The notes below the pieces were generated by a model. It ran no database searches. It was not told where the DNA came from and saw nothing but the letters and a program-made list of their open reading frames with translations. A stretch of 29,012 nt of DNA from positions 1 to 29,012 of the forward strand of contig NZ_JAPWBR010000024.1 in assembly GCF_041433555.1 (NCBI RefSeq), in the 5' to 3' direction. The translations under genes were made by a program, and so were the position numbers. Shown piece by piece: positions 1-7,656 of this stretch (positions within the stretch are counted from its first letter, which is position 1; each line of letters opens with the position of its first letter). This stretch comes from Granulicatella sp041433555 (GTDB lineage: Bacteria > Bacillota > Bacilli > Lactobacillales > Aerococcaceae).

Positions 1-40
1 CACCATACGTATTTATCTGACAGAATTTATTTTATTGCAC

Positions 41-66
41 AAAAAAATCCCCACATCTGTGGGGAT
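41..66 (-). terminator. Rho-independent terminator after the DUF59 gene
   Basis: A perfect stem (ATCCCCAC / GTGGGGAT) with a short loop is followed on the minus strand by a run of seven T. It lies just beyond the stop codon of the leftward DUF59 gene and should end the hydrolase-DUF59 transcript. Confidence 0.85.
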
Positions 67-72
67 TTTGTC

Positions 73-402
73 TTATCGAATACCTAACGCAATTCTTGCA
101 TAACGTGACATTCTATCTGGACTCCATGCTGGATACCAAACCAATTTCACATCGATTGTCTTCACTTCTTCAATCTCAGCTAGCGCACGATGAATTTCAT
201 CTGTAATAATATCTGCTAGCGGACATCCCATTGTCGTCAAAGTCATATCCACTTGGCAATGCCCTTCTTCATTTAAGTCCACTCGGTAAATAAGTCCAAG
301 ATTGACGATATCAATACCAAGCTCTGGGTCAATCACTGTCTCCAAAGCCTCTAAGATTTTCTCTTGCATTGCTTCTGCAGCATTTTTATTTTCTTCTGTC
401 AT
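73..402 (-). CDS. MIP18/DUF59-family metal-sulfur cluster assembly protein (YitW-like)
   Basis: This 109-residue cytosolic protein is a single MIP18 (DUF59) domain, the family of SufT, PaaD and B. subtilis YitW, which help deliver or mature iron-sulfur clusters. Seen: the signature DPELGIDIVNLGLIY at residues 25-39 and the conserved TMGCP motif with the probable functional cysteine C60. Length is normal for the stand-alone family. A GGAGAG ribosome site overlaps the stop of the preceding gene, and only 11 bases separate the two coding regions, so it is the second gene of a two-gene operon with the alpha/beta hydrolase. The same pair (yitV-yitW) occurs in Bacillus. Family assignment is firm; the exact client protein is unknown. 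Confidence 0.92.
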   Translation of the reverse strand: MTEENKNAAEAMQEKILEALETVIDPELGIDIVNLGLIYRVDLNEEGHCQVDMTLTTMGCPLADIITDEIHRALAEIEEVKTIDVKLVWYPAWSPDRMSRYARIALGIR

Positions 403-413
403 CTTCTACTCTC

Positions 414-1175
414 CTATTGAAATACTTTTTGGAAAAAGTCAGCAACATCTTCAAACACTTGATGTGGCACAATATGCCCTTGACCTAGTGTTTCATGCCA
501 CTCTACATTTTTCGCATATGGTTCGTCTTTAATGGTTTCATAAAATTCTTTATTCAATTCATATGGTACTTTATCATCTGTAGTTCCATGCCATAAGAAT
601 AATGGACGTCCATTAATACGTTCCGGATGTTTCGCAAGCGCCATCGCATCTAAGAAGGCTTTGTTCTTTTCAATTTCTGCTTCTAATGCTTCACATTGCT
701 CCTGTGTAGCTCCTGTCATCCAAACTGATGAAATCGTCCATTTAGCAAAACGAGCAGGATCCGCATTTCCCATTAAACTCGCTGCTGCTGTAATATCTGG
801 ATATTGATTGAACAACGCGTAGGTTGAAATTCCACCCATACTTAATCCAGACACTCCAAATTTCGTTTCATCTAAGAGCCCGCGTTGTCTCATTTCTTCT
901 TTTAAAATAGAAAGTTCTTTAATGTTATTGGCTACAATTTCCCAGATTTCGCCACCAATCAAGCGCACACCACGGTCTCCGTGTAAGTGTTGGTCTGGTA
1001 AAACAGCACGCATACCGCGTTTTGCTAGCTCTACTCCAATCGTTACGACACGGTCTTTACTTCCTGTCCAACCATGGTAAAACACAACGATGGGAAGCAC
1101 TTGGTCTTTCAAGGATGCATCTACGACTTCAGCGTATGGAATTCCATTTACTTCACGATAATCAATTTGAATCAT
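414..1175 (-). CDS. Alpha/beta hydrolase (YitV-like esterase/peptidase fold)
   Basis: A 253-residue serine hydrolase of the dienelactone-hydrolase/prolyl-oligopeptidase-like group. Seen: an oxyanion motif HGWTG (34-38), nucleophile elbow GLSMG with S112, an acid in TTDDKVP (D200 or D201), and the catalytic histidine H234 in GQGHIVPH. There is no signal peptide, so it should be cytosolic. It matches the length and context of B. subtilis YitV: the DUF59 gene follows 11 bases downstream and a YitU-like HAD phosphatase is divergent upstream. The ATG start is preceded by an AGGAAG-type ribosome site. The substrate cannot be read from sequence; carboxylesterase is the safest description. Confidence 0.9.
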   Translation of the reverse strand: MIQIDYREVNGIPYAEVVDASLKDQVLPIVVFYHGWTGSKDRVVTIGVELAKRGMRAVLPDQHLHGDRGVRLIGGEIWEIVANNIKELSILKEEMRQRGLLDETKFGVSGLSMGGISTYALFNQYPDITAAASLMGNADPARFAKWTISSVWMTGATQEQCEALEAEIEKNKAFLDAMALAKHPERINGRPLFLWHGTTDDKVPYELNKEFYETIKDEPYAKNVEWHETLGQGHIVPHQVFEDVADFFQKVFQ

Positions 1176-1235
1176 AACTTCCTCTTTCTTATTTAATAAA
1201 AAATATGGTAAACTTATACAGATATTGTACTTGAT

Positions 1236-1258
1236 GGAAACTTTGAAAACAAGTTTCC
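1236..1258. repeat. Inverted repeat in the divergent intergenic region
   Basis: GGAAACTT and AAGTTTCC form a perfect 8-bp inverted repeat separated by 7 bases, between the divergent hydrolase and HAD genes. It may be an operator shared by both genes or an RNA hairpin in the HAD 5' leader. No U-tract follows it, so it is not a terminator. Function is inferred only from position. Confidence 0.45.
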
Positions 1259-1290
1259 GCTTTTAGAAAATCACTTTGAAAGGAGAACGA

Positions 1291-2121
1291 ATGGAAAAGA
1301 AACTCATTGCCATCGACCTTGATGGAACTACATTAAACAACAACTCAGAACTGACACAAGAAACAATCAAAACGCTTCATGCCGTGAAAAACTTAGGGCA
1401 TGAAGTAGCCATTGTCACTGGTCGCCCTTACCGTAATTCAAAACAATATTACGACCAGCTAAACCTAGGTGGACCAATCGCAAACTTTAACGGTGCCCTC
1501 TGTCATATTCCGGGAATGCCTGAATGGGATGGAAAATACCACATCACACTGGATTCAGAATTTGTACTGGACTTAGTAGCCTTTAACAAAACACTACCTG
1601 TCGATTACTTAATGGTCGAAGGAACAGAGCTTGTTTATTCAGACATGGAAGAACTTCCAGAGTGTCCATATTATCCAAAAGACCAAAAGCCAATCGTGAT
1701 CGGCAAAGATACAAAACTCAAAGAACAACCGACTGCTGTTGCTCTCTTCTCGGATGTTGATAAACAGCCAGAGATTAAATCAAAAATCTTAGACCGCTAT
1801 GATAACGACATCGAAATCCGTACTTGGGGCGGCAGTTTCCCATGTTTAGAAGTGATTTCACCTGGCATTCATAAAGCTAAAGCTCTTGAACATTTATCTC
1901 GTTACTACGGCATCAAACAAGAAAACATTCTTGCCTTTGGTGACGAAGATAACGATATGGAAATGATTGAATACGCAGGACATGGCGTTGCGATGAAAAA
2001 TGGAATTGATGAATTGAAAAATATCGCGAATGCGATTACTCCATTCACGAATGATGAAAATGGATTAGCGAAATATTTGCAAGATTATTTCCAAATTCAG
2101 GATGTGAGTCTTCGCGCTTAG
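1291..2121 (+). CDS. Cof-type HAD-IIB phosphatase (YitU-like)
   Basis: A 276-residue HAD-superfamily phosphatase with the large C2 (Cof) cap. Seen: motif I DLDGT with nucleophile D9 and acid/base D11, motif II VTGR (T43), and motif IV GDEDND (D218, D222). The start chosen is the ATG at 1291, 5 bases after AGGAG; a TTG 15 bases upstream precedes that ribosome site and is unlikely. B. subtilis YitU, the neighbour of yitV-yitW, is assigned as a phosphatase of the riboflavin precursor ARPP; here the same three genes are present with this one divergent. Specificity in this subfamily is broad, so the riboflavin role is only suggested. The last few codons and stop lie inside a large imperfect palindrome. 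Confidence 0.9.
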   Translation: MEKKLIAIDLDGTTLNNNSELTQETIKTLHAVKNLGHEVAIVTGRPYRNSKQYYDQLNLGGPIANFNGALCHIPGMPEWDGKYHITLDSEFVLDLVAFNKTLPVDYLMVEGTELVYSDMEELPECPYYPKDQKPIVIGKDTKLKEQPTAVALFSDVDKQPEIKSKILDRYDNDIEIRTWGGSFPCLEVISPGIHKAKALEHLSRYYGIKQENILAFGDEDNDMEMIEYAGHGVAMKNGIDELKNIANAITPFTNDENGLAKYLQDYFQIQDVSLRA

Positions 2122-2225
2122 AAATGGAACGTTGGACTCGAACGCCGGAAGGAACGTGAAACGTTCTGCGGACGTTTGAGGAAACGCACGCCATTTCTGC
2201 GAAGACGAACTCAACTCCTGGAAAG
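2088..2225. repeat. Large imperfect palindrome spanning the end of the HAD gene
   Basis: The two halves of this roughly 140-bp segment are imperfect reverse complements. Arms seen: TCTTCGC (2109-2115) with GCGAAGA (2199-2205), AGAAATGG (2120-2127) with CCATTTCT (2191-2198), and an inner hairpin GAACG/CGTTC (2152-2166). The outer left arm encodes the last residues and stop codon of the HAD phosphatase. No U-tract follows; a separate terminator lies just downstream. It resembles dispersed hairpin repeats of Gram-positive genomes, but I cannot name a family. Confidence 0.6.
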
Positions 2226-2233
2226 GCGCTTAA

Positions 2234-2287
2234 GAAAAAAACGATAAGGATACAGACAAAAATGTCTATACACCTTATCGTTTTTTA
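2234..2287. terminator. Bidirectional terminator between the HAD gene and mgtE
   Basis: AAAACGATAAGG pairs with CCTTATCGTTTT around an inner AGACA/TGTCT hairpin. There is an A-run on the left and a T-run on the right, so it can terminate both the rightward HAD transcript and the leftward mgtE operon. The mgtE stop lies at its right edge. Confidence 0.85.
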
Positions 2288-3652
2288 TTTTGCTAAATAG
2301 ACTGAAATAAATTGACTCACAATCGTGAAGTAAACAAGCACTGTTGTTAAGTCGTTCACGGTTGTAATAAATGGTCCACTGGCAATGGATGGATCAAAGT
2401 TGAATTTCTCCAACGCAAATGGAATACATGTCCCTGTTAAAGCCGCCACGAAAATCGATGCGAACATCGCAAATCCGATAATGCCGCCAAGAACAAGGCT
2501 ACCTTGCCATAAACTTACAATTCCAAACACAACAACCCCGGAAATCAATCCAATTCCAAGCCCTGTTGTCCCCTCTTGTACGAGTACTTTCCAAAATGAC
2601 TGTTCTTCCTCGTGAAGACCAATCTTACGAATCGCAACCGCAAGTGATTGTGTCCCCGTATTCCCGGCAGTACCAGTAATTAAAGTAATAAAGATGGCAA
2701 AGATACTTGCTTGTTGAATAATCGGTTCATAATGTCTAAAGAGGACTGCTGTTACAGTACCCATGATAAGAAGCGTCACAATCCCCGGTAGACGGTTGAC
2801 AATCCCTGCCCACACGCCTTGGTGCGCTTCATCAACGTTTACCCCGGCAAGACCTGAATAGTCACTGGTTGCTTCTTCTTCGATAACGTCCAACGCATCA
2901 TCGACTGTGATAATCCCTACTAGCGTATTCGCATCATCGACAACCGGAATAGCAAGGAAGTCATAGTCTTTAATCGTTTGGGCTACTTCTTCTTGCGCAT
3001 CATTCACGTGCACGGTTACGACACGGTCAATCATGATATCTTTGACGAGTTTTTCGTCTGGTTTCACGATTAAGTCTTTTAGCGTGAGAATCCCAGTTAA
3101 ATGATTTTCATCGTCCGTCACATATACATAGTAAATCGTTTCAGCATCTTCGGCGAAACGTTTTACCGTCGCCATCGCTGTTTTTAATGTATCCGATTCA
3201 CGCACGGCGATAAATTCAGTCGTCATCATCGCCCCTGCTGTTTCGTCTTCATAGTTTAACAATTGACGGAGTTCACTTGCCGTTTTATGTGGCATCAAGC
3301 GTAAATAAGTGCGGACATTTTCTTCGCCTACTTGCTTCAACACGTCTACTGCATTATCGGAATACATTTCCGCAAGCATTCGTGAGGCATAAGCTTCGTC
3401 CATTTCGCTTAAATATTTTTCAACGTCTTCTACGTCTTCTTCTAGTAGTTCGAACACCATTGCCATTTCTTCAGGATTCAGAAATTGGTAGGCTAATTTA
3501 CGTTCTTCCAGCGTTAAACTCAAATAAATTTGCGCTTGGTCGTACGTATGATTCTCAAAGAAAATCTCACGGAATTGTTGCTTATCTTCCGTTGCCAAGG
3601 TGTGCTGAATTTGTTCTAAAATATCTTCAAATTCATATACGATTTCGCTCAA
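2285..3652 (-). CDS. mgtE: Magnesium transporter MgtE
   Basis: A 455-residue MgtE-family Mg2+ channel. Domain order: cytosolic MgtE-N helical domain (about 1-130), paired CBS domains (about 135-260) ending in TVDDALDVIEEEA, then five membrane helices (about 285-455). The membrane part has the family signature GTAGNTGTQSLAVAIR and an acidic pore residue in NDLTTVLVYF. The Mg2+-sensing acidic N and CBS domains suggest gating by internal Mg2+. The start is a TTG, 8 bases after GAGGAG. It is the last gene of the relQ - NAD kinase - pseudouridine synthase operon, with a 17-base gap from the preceding stop. The same order is known in enterococci. Confidence 0.95.
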   Translation of the reverse strand: MSEIVYEFEDILEQIQHTLATEDKQQFREIFFENHTYDQAQIYLSLTLEERKLAYQFLNPEEMAMVFELLEEDVEDVEKYLSEMDEAYASRMLAEMYSDNAVDVLKQVGEENVRTYLRLMPHKTASELRQLLNYEDETAGAMMTTEFIAVRESDTLKTAMATVKRFAEDAETIYYVYVTDDENHLTGILTLKDLIVKPDEKLVKDIMIDRVVTVHVNDAQEEVAQTIKDYDFLAIPVVDDANTLVGIITVDDALDVIEEEATSDYSGLAGVNVDEAHQGVWAGIVNRLPGIVTLLIMGTVTAVLFRHYEPIIQQASIFAIFITLITGTAGNTGTQSLAVAIRKIGLHEEEQSFWKVLVQEGTTGLGIGLISGVVVFGIVSLWQGSLVLGGIIGFAMFASIFVAALTGTCIPFALEKFNFDPSIASGPFITTVNDLTTVLVYFTIVSQFISVYLAK

Positions 3653-3669
3653 TGGTGATTCTCCTCTCT

Positions 3670-4563
3670 TTATTGCTTGTGAGCTTTAATCCACTCGTCC
3701 ATATCTTTTGGCAGTGGCGCCACAACGGTTATTTCTTTTTTCGTCATTGGATGAATAAACGTGAGTGAGTGACAATGCAAGGCTTGACGGTCTAAAATCT
3801 CGTCTTTTACCCCACCGTATAAATCATCTCCCACAAGTGGTGCCCCTAGCCATGAGAAATGGACACGAATCTGATGCGTGCGTCCAGTATGTAATAAAAT
3901 CTCGACAAGGTCCGCTCCAACAAGCGTTTCTTTCTTCCAATATTCAGTTAGCGATGGTTTCCCATCTTCTGATACACAACGATTAATAATCGACCCTTCA
4001 TGTCGACCAATCGGCGCATCAATCATGCCATGATCTTCTAATGCAGCCGTATCATGCACAATCGCTAAATACTTCTTCTCAATGGTTTTGTCTCGTAAGG
4101 CTTGGTCCATCCACGCATGTACAACGCGGTGTTTGGCAAACATCATCACTCCCGTTGTATCACGGTCAAGACGCGTTACTACATGGGTAATTTGGTCTGC
4201 ATAGCCACAACGCTTATAATACCCTTTGACACGATTCGCCATGGAATGGTCCGGATGCAACTTCGACGGAATCGAAGCCGTCCCTACAGGCTTGTTGATA
4301 ATGAGTAAATAATCATCCTCATACAAAATATCAATCGGCACTTCACTTGGAATGACGGTCTCATGTTCTCCAGACGGTGGAATCACCATCGTTAGGACAT
4401 CGCCCGGCTTGAGCGACTTTAAGACAATCTCATGACGACCATTAACAAGAAGGTCTCCATGCGTTTTTACATGGGCAAGAAAGGTTCTTGAAATCCCGAC
4501 TTCTTGCAAGAAGGACCGCATCATCATCGGATACTCATATGGGTAATTCCACGTTAAAATCAA
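3670..4563 (-). CDS. RluA-family pseudouridine synthase (YjbO/RluD-like)
   Basis: A 297-residue RNA pseudouridine synthase. An N-terminal S4-like RNA-binding segment (about 10-70) is followed by the RluA catalytic domain with HVVTRLDRDTTG; D133 in the RLD motif is the catalytic aspartate. GRTHQIRVH and DDLYGG near the C-terminus are also conserved. The start is a TTG overlapping the stop of the NAD kinase gene (TTGA), with a GAGG ribosome site inside the upstream gene, so translation is probably coupled. B. subtilis has the same order (yjbM-yjbN-yjbO). The target uridine, 23S rRNA or tRNA, cannot be decided from sequence. Confidence 0.93.
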   Translation of the reverse strand: MILTWNYPYEYPMMMRSFLQEVGISRTFLAHVKTHGDLLVNGRHEIVLKSLKPGDVLTMVIPPSGEHETVIPSEVPIDILYEDDYLLIINKPVGTASIPSKLHPDHSMANRVKGYYKRCGYADQITHVVTRLDRDTTGVMMFAKHRVVHAWMDQALRDKTIEKKYLAIVHDTAALEDHGMIDAPIGRHEGSIINRCVSEDGKPSLTEYWKKETLVGADLVEILLHTGRTHQIRVHFSWLGAPLVGDDLYGGVKDEILDRQALHCHSLTFIHPMTKKEITVVAPLPKDMDEWIKAHKQ

Positions 4564-5387
4564 CGGACTTCCTCATTTCCACGACAGTTCACTTCACGCG
4601 AACCGATAAACGCATCTTCCACACGATCCCAGAATGGTGTATGACGGTACGCCGCAAATGAAATGCGCTCCCCACTAATTTGTAATTGAATTTCTTCAAT
4701 CTCATTGGCATCATACGTTAAATGGTCAATCGCCATCACCATGCCCTCTTTACTTTCAGGACGTAGTGTTAAGACATTATCTTTTGCAAAAATCATTGGC
4801 GAACTAAGTGTACGATACACACGATTATTAATCGACGCCATTTCAGTCATTTGCATCACTTCTGCACGCGGATGAACAACGGCTCCCCCTAGAGATTTGC
4901 TGAGGCCTGTTGACCCTGTCGGTGTCGCCACACAAAGCCCATCTCCACGGAAGTTTTCAAATAACTCGCCATTAATATACACTTCGCATAAAAGCGTTCC
5001 ATTTACTTTACGCAATGTCGCCTCATTCAAGGCTGCATAGCGAACAACATCTCCGCTCTTAAATTTCACATTCACATCGAGCAATGGATAGCTTACACGC
5101 TCGCCCTTGTCTTGTTTCAATGACTCGATTAATTGATCCACTTCGAAGTTACGCCAATCCGTATAGAAGCCTAAGTGACCCGTATGGATAGCCACAAAAC
5201 GAATGCTATCTAGTTGATTGCGGTAACGGTGAAAGGCGCCTAAAAGCGTTCCGTCTCCGCCAACTGTAATCACCACATCAGGATTTACGTCATCGCGCAC
5301 AAAACAGCCTTCTTGGCATAAGCGGTCGAAGGTATTCATGACTTCTTTTGTTTTTTCTGTTTGATTTCCGAATAAACCGACTTTCAT
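4560..5387 (-). CDS. nadK: NAD kinase
   Basis: A 275-residue ATP-NAD kinase that makes NADP+ in the cytosol. Seen: the diagnostic GGDGT motif (43-47), the NEATL motif, and the glycine-rich GSTGLSKSLGG region of the NAD site. The ATG at 5387 is chosen: it overlaps the relQ stop as TGATG and sits 8 bases after GGAGG. A TTG one codon earlier is possible but less likely. It is coupled upstream to relQ and downstream to the pseudouridine synthase, as in the B. subtilis yjbM-yjbN-yjbO group. Length is normal. Confidence 0.95.
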   Translation of the reverse strand: MKVGLFGNQTEKTKEVMNTFDRLCQEGCFVRDDVNPDVVITVGGDGTLLGAFHRYRNQLDSIRFVAIHTGHLGFYTDWRNFEVDQLIESLKQDKGERVSYPLLDVNVKFKSGDVVRYAALNEATLRKVNGTLLCEVYINGELFENFRGDGLCVATPTGSTGLSKSLGGAVVHPRAEVMQMTEMASINNRVYRTLSSPMIFAKDNVLTLRPESKEGMVMAIDHLTYDANEIEEIQLQISGERISFAAYRHTPFWDRVEDAFIGSREVNCRGNEEVR

Positions 5388-6061
5388 CAAGATTCCCTCC
5401 GTTTCTTACGTTTACGCTGATTTTCCTTATTAATCGCAAAAATATATTGCGCTTCTTGAATCTCTTCTCGTATTTGAGACATCTCTTCATCAAGCAAGAA
5501 CGCCGCTTCTGCTGCACGTTCCAGACGCTCATGAATCGTATCAGGGAATTCCCCTTTATATTTATAGTTCAATGAGTGTTCAATCGTTGCCCAGAAATTC
5601 ATCGCAAGCGTACGAATTTGAATTTCCACAAGAATCTTTGTTTCTCCTTCGATTCGTTGCACTGGATATTCCAACACGATATGGTACGAACGATAGCCAC
5701 TCGCTTTTTTATTTTGAATATAGTCACGTTCAATCACGATATCAAAGTCATTACGCTGACGAATCAAGCGAACCACTTCATAAATATCATCAACGAACTG
5801 ACACATAATGCGAAGCCCTGCAATATCTTGTACTCCTTCAAGGAATTCGTCTCTAGGAATATTACGAACTTGCATCTTTTCTACAATACTCTCTGGAGTC
5901 TTCACACGGCCCGTGATAAATTCAATCGGTGCGTGCTTTCCTTCCTGACGATACTGGCGTCTAATTCCCTTTAATTTAATTTTTAATTCCTCTATTGCTT
6001 GATAATACGGAGCTAGAAAGGCATCCCAATCTTCTACTAAGGGTGTTTCCCATGTTTCCAT
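5387..6061 (-). CDS. relQ: Small alarmone synthetase RelQ (GTP pyrophosphokinase)
   Basis: A 224-residue stand-alone (p)ppGpp synthetase of the RelQ/YjbM type. It has only the RelA/SpoT synthetase domain; the HD hydrolase, TGS and ACT domains of long Rel enzymes are absent. Seen: GRVKTPESI (51-59), DIAGLRI (79-85), GYRSYH (122-127), VEIQIRT (145-151) and EH at 161-162. The last 20 residues are strongly basic, and a helical C-terminal stretch is typical of the tetrameric RelQ family. It leads a four-gene operon and is divergent from the CYTH gene, as in B. subtilis. Alarmones made here would lower GTP during stress; allosteric activation by pppGpp is family knowledge, not seen. Confidence 0.95.
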   Translation of the reverse strand: METWETPLVEDWDAFLAPYYQAIEELKIKLKGIRRQYRQEGKHAPIEFITGRVKTPESIVEKMQVRNIPRDEFLEGVQDIAGLRIMCQFVDDIYEVVRLIRQRNDFDIVIERDYIQNKKASGYRSYHIVLEYPVQRIEGETKILVEIQIRTLAMNFWATIEHSLNYKYKGEFPDTIHERLERAAEAAFLLDEEMSQIREEIQEAQYIFAINKENQRKRKKRRES

Positions 6062-6094
6062 ATTTTCACCTACTTTTTTTCATTTCCGTTCTCT

Positions 6095-6103
6095 ATCATA
6101 CCA
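6095..6103 (-). promoter_or_regulatory. Extended -10 promoter of the relQ operon
   Basis: On the minus strand, TGGTATGAT is an extended -10 element about 33 bases before the relQ ATG. No good -35 is visible, which fits the extended -10 type. Likely the main promoter of relQ-nadK-pseudouridine synthase-mgtE. Confidence 0.55.
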
Positions 6104-6141
6104 TATTTTATAAGGAATCATGACAAATTAAGGCGATTTTT

Positions 6142-6170
6142 TTCAAATCTGTCATAAAATGAGCTACAAT
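6142..6170 (+). promoter_or_regulatory. Promoter of the CYTH-domain gene
   Basis: TTCAAA and TACAAT are separated by 17 bases and lie 24 bases before the ATG, after which AAAGGAGG forms a strong ribosome site. It is divergent from the relQ promoter within a 132-base region. Confidence 0.6.
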
Positions 6171-6193
6171 AGAACACTAAAGGAGGAACGAAT

Positions 6194-6772
6194 ATGCCAG
6201 AAATTGAAAAAGAGTTTAAAAACTTACTGACAAAAGAACAATACGACGCGCTCGTAAACGACTATAAAGAAGTCTTTACAAAAGACGTTACGCAGACGAA
6301 TAGTTACTACGACTATGAAGGTCTCCTCCAAGAACATAAAATGGCCCTTCGCATTCGCATTGTCGAAGGAAAAGAAACCGGCGAAATCACACTAAAGATT
6401 CCTCAAAGTAGCTTAGTGGTGCTTGAATATACTGAAGTGCTTCCGGTAGACATTCTGAATGCGTATAACCACGACAAACAATTCACGCTTCCAACTACGC
6501 TTCAGGAAGCATTGGAAGATAAAGGAATTACAATTCAAACCGTGAATCAAACGGCCCTTCTTACAACGCATCGCTTAGAAGGTGCTCTCTCCGAAAATGA
6601 ATGGCTTGTTCTAGATGAGAGTCACTACAACGGCAAAGTCGACTTTGAGATGGAAATGGAAGTTCGTAGTCTCGAGCTCGGCGAACCGGTATTCTTAGGC
6701 ATTTTAGCCAAATATAATATCTTAAGACGCCAAGCAGAAAGTAAAATTAAACGTGCATTGTCCACGAGATGA
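6194..6772 (+). CDS. CYTH-domain protein (YjbK-like, triphosphate tunnel enzyme fold)
   Basis: A 192-residue CYTH protein. The N-terminal ExExK signature is present (E5, E7, K9 in MPEIEKEFK), as are alternating basic and acidic residues typical of the triphosphate tunnel (RIRIVEG, EITLKI, EMEMEV). The family binds inorganic triphosphate or nucleotide triphosphates with divalent metal; bacterial YjbK-type proteins are candidate triphosphatases, but physiological substrates are poorly known. Length is typical. It lies between relQ and spxH, matching the Bacillus yjb cluster. A role linked to nucleotide stress signalling is inference from this linkage. Confidence 0.9.
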   Translation: MPEIEKEFKNLLTKEQYDALVNDYKEVFTKDVTQTNSYYDYEGLLQEHKMALRIRIVEGKETGEITLKIPQSSLVVLEYTEVLPVDILNAYNHDKQFTLPTTLQEALEDKGITIQTVNQTALLTTHRLEGALSENEWLVLDESHYNGKVDFEMEMEVRSLELGEPVFLGILAKYNILRRQAESKIKRALSTR

Positions 6773-6800
6773 GTACAAACGTCACGCGTTGTGCAAATTA

Positions 6801-6840
6801 TTCTGACATTTCAACGAACTATGTTACAATGATGTTACAA
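6801..6840 (+). promoter_or_regulatory. spxH promoter with tandem direct repeat
   Basis: TGTTACAAT (6822-6830) is an extended -10; TCTGAC at 6802-6807 can act as a weak -35 with 17-base spacing. The 9-mer ATGTTACAA occurs twice (6821-6829, 6832-6840) with an 11-base period, so the second copy covers the predicted start of transcription. The repeat could be a regulator site. Confidence 0.5.
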
Positions 6841-6869
6841 AGTTAGTTAGGGAACAGGGGTGTAGGATT

Positions 6870-7565
6870 TTGAGTACTTCAAAAACAAAAAATCTATCAG
6901 AACACACTTCACACGAAAAGATTTTCGAATTATATTTATTCGTGAATCCATTGGGATCATATTGTTATCGCTGTGAAAACGAACTATTAAAATTTGTTCG
7001 CAATTCTGAGTTTAAGGTACATTACCAATTCGTAACGTTTCATAATTTACAAACGGTTAATCAATATATGAAAAACCAAAAGCTCGATGAAACGGATTTA
7101 GATTTAAGAAATGAAATCTATACAAAAATATATGATGCAGCTCTTTCGTATAAAGCTGCCCTCTTACAAGGAAAACGTCCTGGTCGTCAATTCTTATTTG
7201 AGTTGCAACACCAAATTCATCATCACAATCGTAGTTATAACAAAGAATTGTTAGATGAAATTTTAGATAATATTGAAATCGATAAAAAAATGTTTTACGA
7301 AGATAAAGCCAGTCCTGCTGTGAAAACAGCGTATGACCGTGACTTACAAATCGCACAAGAGATGAATGTAACGCACACTCCTTCGCTTGTCATCTTCGAT
7401 AATTCAAATCATTCATACGGAATCTTACTGGCCAACAGTATTACGGCTGATACCATTAGTGAAATTTGTAATGGCGAGCCACTTCCTGAATGTCCAGAAG
7501 TCAAACGACTGGTTGAAGTTCGCTCACGCCACAACTTAGCAAAAGTCGTGAATATGAATCGTTAA
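6870..7565 (+). CDS. spxH: Spx adaptor SpxH (YjbH-like, DsbA/thioredoxin fold)
   Basis: A 231-residue cytosolic protein of the YjbH/SpxH family: a thioredoxin fold with a helical insertion, used in Firmicutes as the adaptor that brings the redox regulator Spx to ClpXP for degradation. Seen: CYRC (C32, C35) at the usual active-site position after LFVNPLGS, and the cis-proline P171 in THTPS. The start is a TTG 7 bases after AGGGGTG. It sits next to pepF, as yjbH does next to yjbG in Bacillus, which strengthens the call. No signal peptide, so it is not an extracytoplasmic DsbA. Confidence 0.92.
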   Translation: MSTSKTKNLSEHTSHEKIFELYLFVNPLGSYCYRCENELLKFVRNSEFKVHYQFVTFHNLQTVNQYMKNQKLDETDLDLRNEIYTKIYDAALSYKAALLQGKRPGRQFLFELQHQIHHHNRSYNKELLDEILDNIEIDKKMFYEDKASPAVKTAYDRDLQIAQEMNVTHTPSLVIFDNSNHSYGILLANSITADTISEICNGEPLPECPEVKRLVEVRSRHNLAKVVNMNR

Positions 7566-7574
7566 CATACAAAA

Positions 7575-7597
7575 ACTCCTCCATATGGAGGATTTTT
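7575..7597 (+). terminator. Terminator after spxH
   Basis: TCCTCCATATGGAGGA is a perfect palindromic stem followed by TTTTT, 12 bases after the spxH stop. Confidence 0.8.
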
Positions 7598-7616
7598 CTT
7601 TATACACTCTTATAAC

Positions 7617-7650
7617 AAAACAACTCCGAGAGTTCTTACTCTCGGAGTTG
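7617..7650 (-). terminator. Terminator after pepF
   Basis: CAACTCCGAGAG pairs with CTCTCGGAGTTG. On the minus strand the stem is followed by TTTTG. It lies directly after the pepF stop. Confidence 0.85.
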
Positions 7651-7656
7651 ATTTTG

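Noticed and set aside
2121..2190. T-arm-like TTCGAGTCC on the minus strand near 2133-2141, suggesting a tRNA remnant.
   Set aside because: No acceptor, D or anticodon arm can be built around it; the bases are accounted for by the long palindrome.
3277..3768. Rightward 163-codon frame opposite mgtE and the pseudouridine synthase gene.
   Set aside because: Antisense to conserved coding sequence with no plausible start signals or family resemblance.
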